Source of the DNA: Anniella stebbinsi | Taxonomy: Eukaryota > Chordata > Lepidosauria > Squamata > Anniellidae | DNA length: 64,000 nt | NCBI GenBank assembly: GCA_029215795.1 | Contig: JARDYH010000003.1 | Coordinates: 265,765,562-265,829,561, forward strand | Reading direction: 5' to 3' | Shown: one piece after another, positions 43,698-54,845 of the stretch | Layout: every line of letters begins with the position of its first letter | How positions within the stretch are numbered: position 1 is the stretch's first letter | Program-made: the position numbers and the translations under genes | The notes under the pieces: model-generated | The model's database searches: none | Told to the model about the DNA's origin: nothing | What the model saw: the letters and a program-made list of their open reading frames with translations, nothing else

Positions 43698-44860
43698 TCA
43701 GCGGTTTGCCAGGGAAGGGAGGAAATAACATTGGTTTTCGTCTTCTGAAAACCATAGTTCAAATCCAGCTTCAGTCTCAAAATCAGCTGTGACCCTTAAC
43801 TCCTTCAAGTGAAGGGTGTGATCCGTCCAGTTCACTGGTGAGGTTGCTGGCAGGTCAGCATGTCAGAGCTGGTGTTTCGTTGGCCTCTGCATGCTTGCTG
43901 AATAGCATAAACAAAGGAATTGAGGTCCGGGCCTTGGTTGGGTGCCAGAGAGCCAGCAAAGCTTTGGCAGCTATGTGGACACTGCTAGCCAGCTCCAGAG
44001 AGGATTCTTGAGTCGCTGGGCAGGATAACAGGCAGTGCATGAACAAAAGTCAAACGGCAGTCAGTACTCCTGTGAACATGATCAAAAACAGACCTGCTCC
44101 GCTACCTCATCCCAGGGTGCTGTTATCTACCACAGAGATAATAATGGTGTCCTCTCTAAAAGGCAAAAGAGAGGAGAACCCTAAGGAGATGTCACTTGGG
44201 TATAGGGTGGCCACTCAGGTAAGAATCACATCACCAAAGAGAGGACAAAAGAGACGAATCAGCATGCCATTTGCACAGGCACATTTATATGTATATGTAT
44301 ACATGTATAAATGACAACTATGATTTGAATGGAAATATATTGCATCTCGCCATAATGGGGTAGACAGACTTGATGGCTGATGTGCCAGCTAAGTGTCGAT
44401 GGGCAACACCAAGGCCCCTGATCTCTGGGGTCTTGGAGGAATCCATCTGGGGGGAGGATGGAACTTGCTAAGCTTTCATCAACCCCTCCCCCTCTGAGAC
44501 TTTGGCTCATTTACCCGTGAGCTGGCTTGACTCAACCTGCATTGGGTTGAGCCAGCTCATGAGTTTTCTTATTTATTTATTTGCAAAGTACATAAATAGA
44601 GATGTGTGCAAATGGCTAGCACAATTTGTGTAATTTACGCACATTTCGTCCATAATTTGGGCTACTTGCTGCTGAAATTTGAGCAAATCATACACATTGT
44701 GCCCAAAATTTGGGTAAATCTGACAAATTCCACTCCGCAATTTATGAACATATTTATTAACATAAATACTTAAACAACAACAACAACAACCAAAAGTTTC
44801 CGGCTTTGGGGGAAAGCCCTGTGGCTCGGCCCACAAATGTGAGCTAAGTCAGGTTTTCAG
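43698..44860. other. no gene recognised; short palindrome at 44515-44562
   Basis: GAGCTGGCTTGACTCAACC pairs with GGGTTGAGCCAGCTC around a short loop. 44580-44850 has family H-like ATTTGTGTAA / TTTGAGCAAATC words and an (AAC)n stretch near 44770. Confidence 0.35.
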
Positions 44861-47355
44861 TGGTAGGGATGGATGGCTTTGTTGTGGACTTGCTGAGCTT
44901 GCGGTGTTGCGCAAGCTCCTTAACAGTTCAGCAAACTCCCGATGAAGCCATGGGGCCATCCATCCTCCTAGTAAGATGCCATTGTTGCATGATAATTGCA
45001 TCTCAGGGGGTTCCAGGATGGTCATGTTGCATAAATAGCAGCCTTAATGGGGGCATTTATGCAACGTTACAGGCACATATATTCCATTGCCTAGTCAGTC
45101 CATGAACACACCACACTTGGCAAGCAGGGGGCAGTTGGGGGGAGTCTGTCAGACACACATTCTACTCACTGGGAGTCTCTCAAGCCTAAAAAGGACCAGT
45201 TTCCACAGTGATGGACAATCCTATCTGCTCTTTCTCCTTATGTTTCATTGATTTTAAACCAGACTTGGGCTGGTCTGCCCACCCAGTAGAGGACACCTTC
45301 ATATACAGGACCGTCCTCTGCCTGCTCTCCAAATAGAGGATTGACCACCCTACTGGTGATTACCCTCCTTGCAATGAATAGATGTGGCATTCCCATTTTC
45401 TGTACTGAAATATAAGTCCAACCAGTTCAGAAGTATTTGCGTAAGCCATAGAGGGATGTTATGTATAGGAGCTTTGGAAGGGAAAGTGGTTTTCGTTGGG
45501 GAAATGGTACTTATAGAAGGGTGAAATCCTGTTCCCCAACAGAGCGGTCCTCATCCAGGTTGTCCTCACCCTGGCCTGCTATTTGCAAAAAAAATAATAA
45601 TAAGTCAATATATTCATGCTTGGTCCAGTTCCAGGTTGTCCTTGCCCATGCCTGGTATTTGCAAAAATAAATAAATGTACCCATGCCTCTCTGTCATCAT
45701 GCTGATTGGGGAGGAGCAGATCTGTCAGTTTCGGGATCTCCTGTTTTCTCATTATTTTCAGTCTCAAATTGGATTCATCTCAACTTTTGGTTCATCTTGA
45801 ATTCTGAGAAGAACAAAAAGGTGTTCATGAAAATTTGTAGGCATTTTAGTAGAGGTTTCTCCAAACACATGCATCTTTGTCCACAATTTTGCCTGATACA
45901 CATATTTTTGCTTGCAGTTTTCCAAACTGAATGCATTTTGCAGGGTACTTTCACTATTGTTTGCATTTTAGGCACACTTTTCTCTAATATCCCTAATATC
46001 TTTCCTAATAAGCAAAATTAACTTTAGAGATGGGACAAAATGGTTCAGTTCACATTTTAATGCAAACATACCCAATTTTGTAATTCCTTCCAACACTGAA
46101 ACCCTGGGAATGCCAAAGCTTTGGTTTCCAGAGCTTTTACCATAAGCTTTTAGCCCATTCACTCAGAGTAGACCACATTCCCTTCTTACCTCCCAATAGC
46201 TGTAAAAACTACCATATCTTGATAAGAGTTGCCACTGCATTTTATCTACAGAGAAATTGGAAGTGCATTTGGAAAGACTTATTCTGATGAAACAATGATT
46301 CGAAATTCAAGAAAATGTATGCAGGTTCCTGTAGGATTAGCAAAATTTCAGGGCGTGTGTGCGTGTGATGAAATTGTGTACTGTACCTCATGACAATATT
46401 GATCATTTGAATCCAGCCAACAACCAGGGAGGAGGGGGAATTTAATTAATTAAGTAAACATGAAAGATTGTGCTAGAAGACGTTAATACTCATTGATACA
46501 AATTTTAACAGGTAAGCAGTTCAATAAGCAGATTTTAATAAGCGAAGTTTAACAAGTAGTTTAATAAGCCAATTCCAAATATTGAATAGGGAGTATGAAA
46601 GTATATTCGAATCTTGTCAGTAATTTCTTAACTGTGGTTTCTTCAAAATTTCAAGTCTGAAAGGGACTTATTTCAATCTATCTATCTATCTATCTATTCA
46701 ATAATATGTACATTTGATTGAAAGGTTATGAAAGATCATGTATGGATTGAATGAACTGTCAGAAATATGTAAGGCACAGGAGGTGCAGGGAAGCAAAACG
46801 AGAATGTGAGTTTGGACATCTGAATGGAGTATTACCCTGAAACAAAACACCTGTCTCTCATTTAAGGCTGAACTGACAAGCAATAATTTAGTTGTCCAAA
46901 CACAGAGATTTCTGGAGTCCAGGCTGCATAAATGTCAAAAGACAAGGAAGATGCACTGGTAAGATTCCAGGGAAGTCTGTACTATTGACAAAGAATTTAA
47001 GAGGCTGGTTTAAACTTAAGAGTTGCAAGCAAAATGTCTGCCCAAAGCAACGTTTGAAACAAAGGCAGAGATTCCTCACTGGGTGAATATCTAAGAAACA
47101 TTAAGAGAAGTCAAAATTGCTGGGAGAAGTCTTGTGAAAAGTTTCTTGGGGAAGTTGGACATGTGTCTTTCCTCCCAACTTTAGGTTTCAACTGAAGCAG
47201 AGAAAATGCAATGGTTCCACTTCTGATTAAATTTTTGAAGTATTCTGAAAGAAGTCAAAATAGTTTTATCAGACTACCAAGACTAGGTAGATTTCACATA
47301 CTCCCAGCTTATAAACAAATCAAACTCTGTGCAATACATACCCTAGCTATCTGAT
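44861..47355. other. no gene recognised; family H and (ATCT)n parts
   Basis: 44980-45090 has family I-like words (GCATAAATAGCAGCCTTAAT, ATTTATGCAACG). 45770-46085 is family H-like. An (ATCT)n repeat lies at about 46675-46697. The rest is AT-rich single-copy-looking sequence. Confidence 0.35.
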
Positions 47356-47637
47356 TAGGTTGTCCATATGGAAAAGAGGACAGAGCTCCTGTATCTTTAA
47401 CAGTTGTTCAAAAAAGGGAATTTCAGCAGGTGCCATTTGTATGCATGCTGCATCTGGTGGAATTCCCTCTTCATTACAACAGTTAAAGCTGCAGGAGCTA
47501 TACTAGAGTGATCAGATACAAAAGAGTGCAGGGCTCCTGCAGCTTTAACTGTTGTGATGAAGAGGGGATTTCACCAGGTGCTTTATGCATACAAATGACA
47601 CCTGCTGAAATTCCCTCTTCATCACAAGTGTTAAAGG
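47356..47637. mobile_element. Family B hAT foldback element, copy B6, cut by L2
   Basis: Starts TAGGTTGTCCATATGGAAAA and runs through most of both arms to CTTCATCACAAGTGTTAAAG. There it is joined to a 5'-truncated L2. The last about 45 bases of the element are not found after the L2, so this is a deletion junction or an insertion accompanied by loss. It is more diverged from the other copies. Confidence 0.78.
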
Positions 47638-48326
47638 TTTCTTTACCGTGGGGCTGCCTTTGAAAACGGTCCAGAAACTTCAGCTGGTACAAAACAGGGC
47701 AGCCATATTGTTAACGGGGACTGGCCAACGAGACCATATTATGCCAGACCTTTTCCAACTTCACTGGCTGCCGATCCAGGTCCGGGCCCAATTCAAAGTG
47801 CTGGTATTAACATTTAAAGCCCTAAACGGCTTGGGGCCAGGTTATCTAAAGGAACTCCTCCTCCCATATGTACCTGCCCGGACCCTAAGATCATCTACAG
47901 GGGTCCTTCTCTGTGAGCCCCTGCCAAAGGAAGTGAGGCAGGTGGCCACTAGGAGGAGGGCTTTCTCCGCTGTGGCACCCCGGCTGTGGAATGAGCTCCC
48001 CAGAGAGGTTCGCCTGGCGCCTACTTTGTACTCTTTTCGTCGCCAGGTGAAGACCTTTTTATTCTCCCAGTATTTTAACAGTTAAATTAACTCAATTTTA
48101 ATCCTTGCTGTTTTAAATTTGTATTTTAATCTGTATTAATACCTGCTGCTGGTTTTATTCTGGTTGTGTTTTTAGATTGTATGTTATTTGTTGTTTTTGG
48201 ATTGTGGCTTGTTTTATATTTTTAAAATGATTTTATGGTTTTAATTTTTGTGAACCGCCCAGAGAGCTTCGGCTATAGGGCGGTATAAAAATGCAATAAA
48301 TAAATAAATAAATAAATAAATTTGCA
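47638..48326 (+). mobile_element. L2 LINE, 5'-truncated, (AAATA)n-tailed lineage
   Basis: One open frame from about 47648 to 48085: GLPLKTVQKLQLVQNRAAIL, then LHWLPIQVRAQFKVLVLTFK, GLGPGYLKELLLPYVPART and AFSAVAPRLWNELPREVRL, ending FLFSQYFNS. The 3' UTR ends GAGAGCTTCGGCTATAGGGC, then GGTATAAAAATGC and (AATA)n. Very close to the copy at 10707, so both derive from one recent L2 lineage. Confidence 0.92.
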
Positions 48327-49221
48327 AGGCTGCCTCTTTTTCTTTAAGGGCTCCTCGTCTTTAATGGCTATATGGCATACAGGTCTATCACAAACTTCTG
48401 CATGCTAGGAATGGCCATACTTGTTGCATTTGACCAGTGTAGATGGGCAAGAATTTAATATCAGTTTAATTTTGATCAGAATTCAGCAAGATTTTCAAAT
48501 TTCTTCATATCTAAATGGTGGTGGTGGGGAACTTGGAATTGTCAAATTTTGAATGCAGGAGGAAGAAAATGGACATATTTGTCCATCATTAATTGTGCTA
48601 ACAAAAAGGCATCCTTCAGTCCACCTACCATGGAGATTTATGTCTCCGATTCACACAAAGCACCTCTCTTTCTCCTGCCTTGTGGCCCCTCACTCACCCC
48701 CTTCTGAACCCAATGAAAATCCATCACCCCAAATATCTTCAGGTTGCATTTTTTAACAGAACAATGCGGTGCCATTAATTTAAACGACAGTAACCACACA
48801 CAATTTAGTGTGATGCTCTAAATTGTTTCTTGCGTGTGCATTTTAATTGAAATTTATTGAGATGGTTATTTATGTTAATAAAATAATTGAAGGCAGTTAT
48901 TTAAGACTAACTATGAAATAGCTGTGTAACTACCTATATTAATAAGACAGTTAGTTAAGGGATAATGTCTATTGCTTTATAGTAATTGCTATAAACAGCT
49001 GCTGAGTTTGATTAAAAGCCGATGACAGCAAAAAGCGTGAGAGTGATCGCGGAAGCTGTTCATGGTGAGCATGCGGCAAAACCTGATGGTGAGCAGTGGT
49101 AAAAGAATATACTTCCATAAGCCAGGATCACCCTAAGTTCTGAAAGCAGGCGCATCTGTTAAACGAATAATGTAACATACTCAATTCAGTCTCATACCCA
49201 AAGATGTTTGCATTTAGAGTA
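48327..49221. other. AT-rich single-copy DNA, possible conserved non-coding sequence
   Basis: 48730-49060 is free of repeats. It is rich in TAAT/ATTA words (CCATTAATTTAAACGACAG, TTTTAATTGAAATTTATTG, AATAAAATAATTGAAGGC) and ends GCTGAGTTTGATTAAAAGCC. No coding frame is present. Confidence 0.35.
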
Positions 49222-49423
49222 TGTTGGAGTGTATCAGCACCAGAGGCAGTATGTCTATATGCACCAGATGCTGGGGAACATGGGCAGGGGGATGCTGTTG
49301 CTCTCATGTCCTGCTTGTGGTTCCCTGGTCAACAGCTGGTTGGCCGCTGTGTGAACAGAACGCTAGACTAGATGGACCGTTTGACTGATCCAGCATGGTT
49401 CTTCTACTGTTCTTACGTTCTTA
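49222..49423 (+). mobile_element. CR1 LINE 3' UTR fragment
   Basis: ATGCTGGGGAACATGGGCAG, ACAGCTGGTTGGCCGCTGTG, CTAGACTAGATGGACC and TGTTCTTACGTTCTTATG, the same terminal block as at 21700-21915. Confidence 0.8.
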
Positions 49424-49474
49424 TGAGGAACGGGACCTGGCTTATGGTGATCCTTCCCATTCACAAGCACCATG

Positions 49475-49560
49475 ATTCAGTGGCAGAGCACCTGCTGTGC
49501 ATACAGATGTGTGAACCAGCGAGATGCAAGCTCACGGAAGGTCTCCAAATTCCATCTCAG
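49475..49560 (+). mobile_element. weak tRNA-like SINE remnant
   Basis: CAGTGGCAGAGCACCTGCTG then TGCATACAGATG resembles the head of the SINE at 39515, but the B box is decayed. Confidence 0.35.
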
Positions 49561-49599
49561 AGCTCGTTCCAACTCGAGTCCGTATCAAATTGTGAGCAT

Positions 49600-49925
49600 T
49601 TTTTTTTTCTTTTCACATATTTCCATGTATATTTTCCCACATCTGCACATCAATTTTGTGCATCTTTGAAAGGTGCACATTCTTCTCCCATTGATTAAAG
49701 TGTATTCGTGCACACACACAAAGCATGATTTCCCCCCATGGACCTTTTCAACTGGACACATGCTGTTGAATGAATTTTGTGGGGCCCACTAATCACATTG
49801 CAAGCTTGGAAATATATGGATTTCAACTGCAGATGGTGTCCAAGTTTGTGTTTGGTCTGGAAGGTGTAAGCGGGATACAATCCTGAACAAAAATGAACTG
49901 AAATGAATTTCTCATGCATCTCCCT
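49600..49925. repeat. AT-rich repeat family H
   Basis: TTTTGTGCATCTTTGAAAGG, GGACACATGCTGTTGAATG, CAAGCTTGGAAATATATGG, TGTTTGGTCTGGAAGGTG and the end TGAATTTCTCATGCATC then TCCCTA. It has the same word order as 51597-52305. Confidence 0.6.
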
Positions 49926-51596
49926 AGTGTTCCAAGCAGAAGGTCCCTGAAAGCTCCTGTTAAAAGGATGAAATAGCAGGTAATGGGGGGATGCTCTCTG
50001 CCTAGAACTGAGATGGTTGCTGCCAGTCAGTGCAAACAATTCTATAGGCATTAGGCCCAGCACCCCTGCAGGCACACCCCAAGAAGACGTGGGGACCAAT
50101 TCTGAGTCAGATGGGGAAGTGAAGAGGCAAATTGTCCTTGAGCCATCAATGATCTTATGAAAGAAACAGAAAAGAAAAATAAGACATAGTCTGTTGGTCT
50201 GAAGGCAGCTCTCTGCATCTCCTTCCCAAAACTGTTATTTTCCCCCATGCAAGTCACTGTTCCTGATTGGTAAACCCTGTTGAACGCAATGAGATGTAAT
50301 TATAAGTAGTACTATAAGTTATTTATTTGCCTCCTTCCAATCACACTGTGTTGATGTTGGGCAATCCTTGTGCATTTATGTGATTGGCTGAGATAGTAAT
50401 CAAATAGGTATTTGTGTATGCATTTGTTTTATATTCTACCACATTTTTTAAAGCATCAACTAAGCAGGGGGTTGGACTCGATGGCCAACTCTACTATGCT
50501 ATGATTCTATGAAAGAAACAGAAAATAAAAATAATACAAGACATATGGTTAGACTCAGACTAAATCAGGTAAACTTGGTTCTCATTGACATCAATGAAAT
50601 AAATTAATCATGATTTAAATGAAATCTCATAGACTTTAATCCAGACTTAGTCATGCCTAGAGTTGACCATGAAATCAATAGAATGCATTAATATTAACTA
50701 ACTTAAGTCACATTGATTTCAATTGGTTTACTTTAAGCAATGACTAAGTTCATTGATTTCAATGGAAATTTGGTTCACCAATTTTGGGTTCTTTCCAATG
50801 TTAGTCTAATAAAGTGCTATTCATTTCATTGAGCCTACTCTAAGTAGGATTGACATTGGATCTAACCCTATGTCTTGTTTCTTCCTCCTCCTCCTCTTCC
50901 TCCAACACATTAAAATAATAGGCATATCATACATGTAAGACAGTACCTATACATTTTTTTTCTAAGACACAGAACCTAACATGTCAATGACCAAGAGGGA
51001 GGGATGGGAGGAACAAACCATTGGATAATTGAGAAGGGGAGAGGAATGATTCATTCACTGAAAAAAAAATCTAAAAAAAAAAATCTTTCAATAAACAGTA
51101 GTACATTCTGGAAATGTTCAATAAAAGATTTGGTATTCAAGAATGTTGGTGGACCTGGAGAAGGAAGGATGAAACTGATACCTTAACATCCAAGAAAATT
51201 TCTCAGTGTTTTCCCCTTTAATACCGGACTTTGGAAACATGGCACACTGTACAGCTAAATAAACTATTGGACATCAGAATTATTGCTAAACTTCGGATCT
51301 TAGAAACGTGTCAAAGAGGGAAGAGAGAAAAATAGTCAAACACACGGAGAACCGGGATTTTCACATTATTATTTTTAAAAGAAAATATTTAATTGACAAT
51401 CAAATGAAACTCAAAAATATTTTGATTACTTCAATTAAGCATAATTCATGGTTTATGAGAGATACATTCATGTGAAGCAACTTAGGCAGAGCTCTCATGG
51501 TAACTGCGGTGATTATGTTTTGGTCTCTGTATTATTTATGTTTACATCTCTTAATGTTACATTTAATTCAGGGAAAACACATTGAAAAGATGCATC
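49926..51596. other. mostly unrecognised; small CR1 tail at 50455-50515
   Basis: AGCAGGGGGTTGGACTCGAT, then GGCCAACTCTACTATGC and TATGATTCTATG (about 50463-50513), is the terminal CR1 consensus with one octamer unit. 50540-50870 is AT-rich with many CATTGATTTCAATG-like words (AGTCTATTTGAG / ATTGATTTCAAT), a further repeat-like texture. No gene is seen. Confidence 0.45.
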
Positions 51597-51905
51597 ATAG
51601 AGGGATGCGCAGATCAGCAAAACGCAAAGCTCGCCAAACAACTCTGGATTCAGCTTGCGAGCTTTGTGTTTCGTTTTGGCATGAAAATCCATGCGAATTT
51701 TTGTGCAATTCTCCCCAAAGGGACACATCAGTTGTGTGCATGTATGACTTCTTCTCCTATTAATCAGAACATATGTGTGTGCATTTTCCCCCCAAAAGTA
51801 TGCTTAATTAGGACGTGTGTGTGTTTTCAAATGTACACACGCTTTCAAATGTATTATTTGGGGGGGGATCGGCAAATCACATTGCAAACTCAGAAATAAA
51901 TGGGC

Positions 51906-51937
<32 letters not shown>

Positions 51938-52305
51938 TTATTTCTTACCCGCCTCTCCATCTGGATCAAGGTGGGGAACAACAACATGATAAAATACATA
52001 AAACTGATTAAAACATGACACATATTATTAAAACTGCATTAAAACATCCTAAAACATCCTAAGAACATACTAAAACATTCTAAAATTCCACTGGAATATG
52101 CCCACTGGAAGAGAACAGTCTTTATGGCTTTCTTAAATTCTAAAAGACTGTTAAGTTGACGAGTCTCCTCCGGCAGGCTATTCCACAGTCTGGGAGCGGC
52201 AGAAGAGAACCGCAGAGGGCATCCAACTCCACTTTCAGTCTGGAAGGTGTGAACAGGGTAAATCCTGATCAAACATGAACTGAAAAGAATTTCTCATACA
52301 TCCCT
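51597..52305. repeat. AT-rich repeat family H with an L2 inside
   Basis: Left part 51597-51908: AGAGGGATGCGCAGATCAGC, GTGTGCATTTTCCCCC, ACACGCTTTCAAATGT and CAAACTCAGAAATAAATGGG. Right part 52213-52305: CAACTCCACTTTCAGTCTGG, AAGGTGTGAACAGGGTAAAT and AGAATTTCTCATACATCCCT. The other family H copies have the two parts contiguous, so the L2 at 51909-52212 is an insertion. Confidence 0.6.
51909..52212 (-). mobile_element. L2 LINE 3' end, (ATT)n-tailed lineage
   Basis: The reversed (TAA)n tail (51909-51940), TTTATTTCTTACCCGCCTCT and then, on the minus strand, the C-terminus RFSSAAPRLWNSLPEETRQ and LLEFKKAIKTVLFQWAYSS. A severely truncated copy. Confidence 0.88.
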
Positions 52306-52397
52306 ACTCATATATGTCAGTTGAAACCATCATGGTGGATGTCTGCATTTTGGTTGCTACGGACTAGCGAACCGCACTGATCCAAGAACAAAACCAG

Positions 52398-53269
52398 GGG
52401 CTCATCTACACCTAAGGGTGTAGTGGGAGGGAGGGGGGTGGATCACAGACTTATCTCCATCTGCGATCCTCCCCCAGTGTCTATATGCCCATGTGACATC
52501 CCAGGAGGAAAGAGGGACGCCATGAGAGCCATTTTGTTTCTTTACTGAAGAGGGGCCGGTCGCACAATTGCAATACTTTGGAAAAGTAAGTTTTTTTTAA
52601 AAAAAAATCCCTGTGATATCAAGCCCCACCCCCATCACAGGGCTGGCAAAAATGCTGCCCCCCACCCCCGAAGGGCACGTAGCTTCTCCACGCCACTCTG
52701 TGCCCAGCTCCGCTACTTGCGGGGAAGAAGGGACAACCCAAGAGTGGTGGCCATACTGGTTGCATTCCTCAGGATGGTCCCGGGAGCACGGTAAAAAAAA
52801 TAGCAAAATCTGCAGTCCCAGATACCCCAGAGAAAGTCCCTGGTCTTCCCTGGTTGCCTTTGGGATCCCATGTATATCATTTAGATGCACAGAGATAGGC
52901 TGACCATATGAAAAGGAGGACAGGGCTCATGTAACTTTAACAGTTGTAGAGAAAAGGGAATTTCAGCAGGTGTCATTTGTATGCAATTAGTTCCTGGTGA
53001 AATTCCCTCTTCATCACAACAGTTAACGTTGCAGGGGCCCTGCCTTCTTTTGTATCTGGTCACTCTAGTATAGTGCCTGCAACTTTAATTGTTGTAATGA
53101 AAAGGAGATTTCACCAGGTACTAATTGCATACAAATGACGCCGGCTGAAATTCCCTTTTCTCTGCAACTGTTAAAGTTACATGAGCCCTGTCCTCCTTTT
53201 CATATGGTCAGCCTACACAGGGATGACCTCGAGATGACTTCAGGAAAAAAGGCTGGTGTAGACATGGCC
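52398..53269 (+). mobile_element. Family A TIR element, copy A6, interrupted by family B
   Basis: Ends GGGCTCATCTACACC and the inverse of GGCCATGTCTACACC, with CAG at both sides (52395-52397, 53270-53272). It keeps the GTGTAGTGGGAGGGAGG block, GGACGCCATGAGAGCCATTTTG-like region and a splice-donor-like AAAGTAAGT (52583-52591). The family B element at 52896-53215 lies in GATGCACAG(A/G)GATGACC, which is uninterrupted in copy A1. Confidence 0.85.
52896..53215. mobile_element. Family B hAT foldback element, copy B7
   Basis: 320 bp, TAGGCTGACC to GGTCAGCCTA, flanked by CACAGAGA (52888-52895) and CACAGGGA (53216-53223), an 8-bp duplication with one change. Inserted in family A copy A6. Confidence 0.93.
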
Positions 53270-53272
53270 CAG

Positions 53273-53897
53273 GTCCTTCATTTAGGAACAACGAGTCAAA
53301 GTTTGCATGCATCAGAACTCCATGTGTATCAGAGAACTACAATTTGCCTTCATATATATTATTTTGTTATTGTCAAGAGATAGGAAGTTTCAGAGGCATC
53401 CTTTTTCACCTCAGGTTCCTTGTCTTGTGAGAGTACTATAGAGGAATGACGTCTTAAACTACCTGTTTATTTAGAAAATAACAATTTATTTAGCTACATC
53501 AATGCAGAGAAGCATACATAGAGATAGTGCCAATTTTTACAGCATGAACAGGTCTCCAAAAGTAAACAGTATCCCCTTAGCGCACCTAACAAATGCAAAA
53601 AGAAAAATAACCATTGTCCTTATTCAAACTGCAGAGAACAGTGTTGAATCCCTTGATGGATTGTACTTCAATAATTTCGGCATCTGCCTATGAAATTCCT
53701 ATATTCAAGAACATCCACCTGAAGGTGCTAGTTCCTGAACATTGCCATTCCTGATGTCCTTTTCAATCGCCGAGGACACACATCCCCCGATGCAGCCTAG
53801 GGATGAGCAAACTCTCCCGTGGCCGGCCTGTTTGGGTGCTGCTTGTGGCACTGCAAGATTGCAGGGTGGCCTCTTGTGGGAAGGGAAGAGCCCTTTT
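53273..53897. other. no gene recognised
   Basis: Single-copy-looking sequence between family A copy A6 and the next L2. Confidence 0.3.
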
Positions 53898-54341
53898 AAT
53901 AATAATAATAATGATAATAATGATAATGACAATTATAATGATAATAATAATATTTATTTCTTACCCGCCTCTCCCTCAGGATCGAGTCGGGGAACAACAT
54001 TAAATACAAATAGTATAAAATACATAAAACTGATTAAAACATATAAAATTAATACAATATTAAAATACAGATAAAACTCTTAAAATTTGACTGGGTAGGC
54101 CTGCCGAAAGAGATTGGTTTTTACGGCTTTCTTAAAGTCAAAAAGACTATTAAGTTGACGAATCTCCTCAGGCAGGCAATTCCACAGTCTGGGAGCGGCA
54201 GAAGAGAAGGTCCTCTGGGTAACAGTTGTCAGACTGGTTTTGGCAGAGTGTAGCAAATTCTTCCCAGAGGACCTAAGCATGTGGGGAGGATTGTATGGGA
54301 GAAGGCAATCCCATAGGTAACCTGGCCCCAAACCATGTACC
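53898..54341 (-). mobile_element. L2 LINE 3' end, (ATT)n-tailed lineage
   Basis: A degenerate (AAT)n tail (53898-53951) and CTTACCCGCCTCTCCCTCAG, then on the minus strand LGPGYLWDCLLPYNPPHMLR, TTVTQRTFSSAAPRLWNCLP and FKKAVKTNLFRQAYPVKF. Upstream of about 54341 the minus-strand frame continues into unrelated sequence, which is coincidental. Confidence 0.88.
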
Positions 54342-54845
54342 CAACTTTTCCTTAATGGAAGAGGCCAAGCCACCAATGGCTGCTTTTGGAGGCCCATGAA
54401 GGTGTGCCAAATGCTCATCTTCTCCTCCTTGCAAGGAGGAAAGGATGAGCGTTTGGTGCATGGGGACCATGACACCTCCCCCACCAGCTGCCAAGGCCTT
54501 GTGGTCTCCTTCCTCGCAAGGAGGTAGATCGCAAGGGCTTGACAGCCAGTGGGCGGAGCAATGAGGGTGGGTTGCTCCAGCTTGGCAAGCAGAGTCCAGG
54601 GGATGGACACAGGGGAGCCCACCGGACTCCCGGACCTTAGCGGGTTCTCTCTAATTTATTATGCTATAACGTTGAGAAGGTTCAGAGAAATCCCAGACAA
54701 CCTAGCCCCACCCCTGAACCTTGAGAGATTTAGTGAAGGGGATGTAAGGAACATCAGGGGAAAATATTTTTGCATCATATATACATTTTTGTATACATAT
54801 ATGTTTAATCTATGCATTTCTTTTTGCAAGCAGATTTCTTAATAC
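54342..54845. other. no gene recognised; short inverted repeat near 54410-54440
   Basis: TCTTCTCCTCCTTGCAAGG and AAGGAGGAAAGGATGAG fold back over a few bases; TCCTTCCTCGCAAGGAGG follows. No element ends are seen. Confidence 0.3.

Noticed and set aside
54342..54622. N-terminal extension of the L2 frame on the minus strand
   Set aside because: L2 homology stops at about 54341. The open sequence upstream is unrelated and does not match the other L2 copies.
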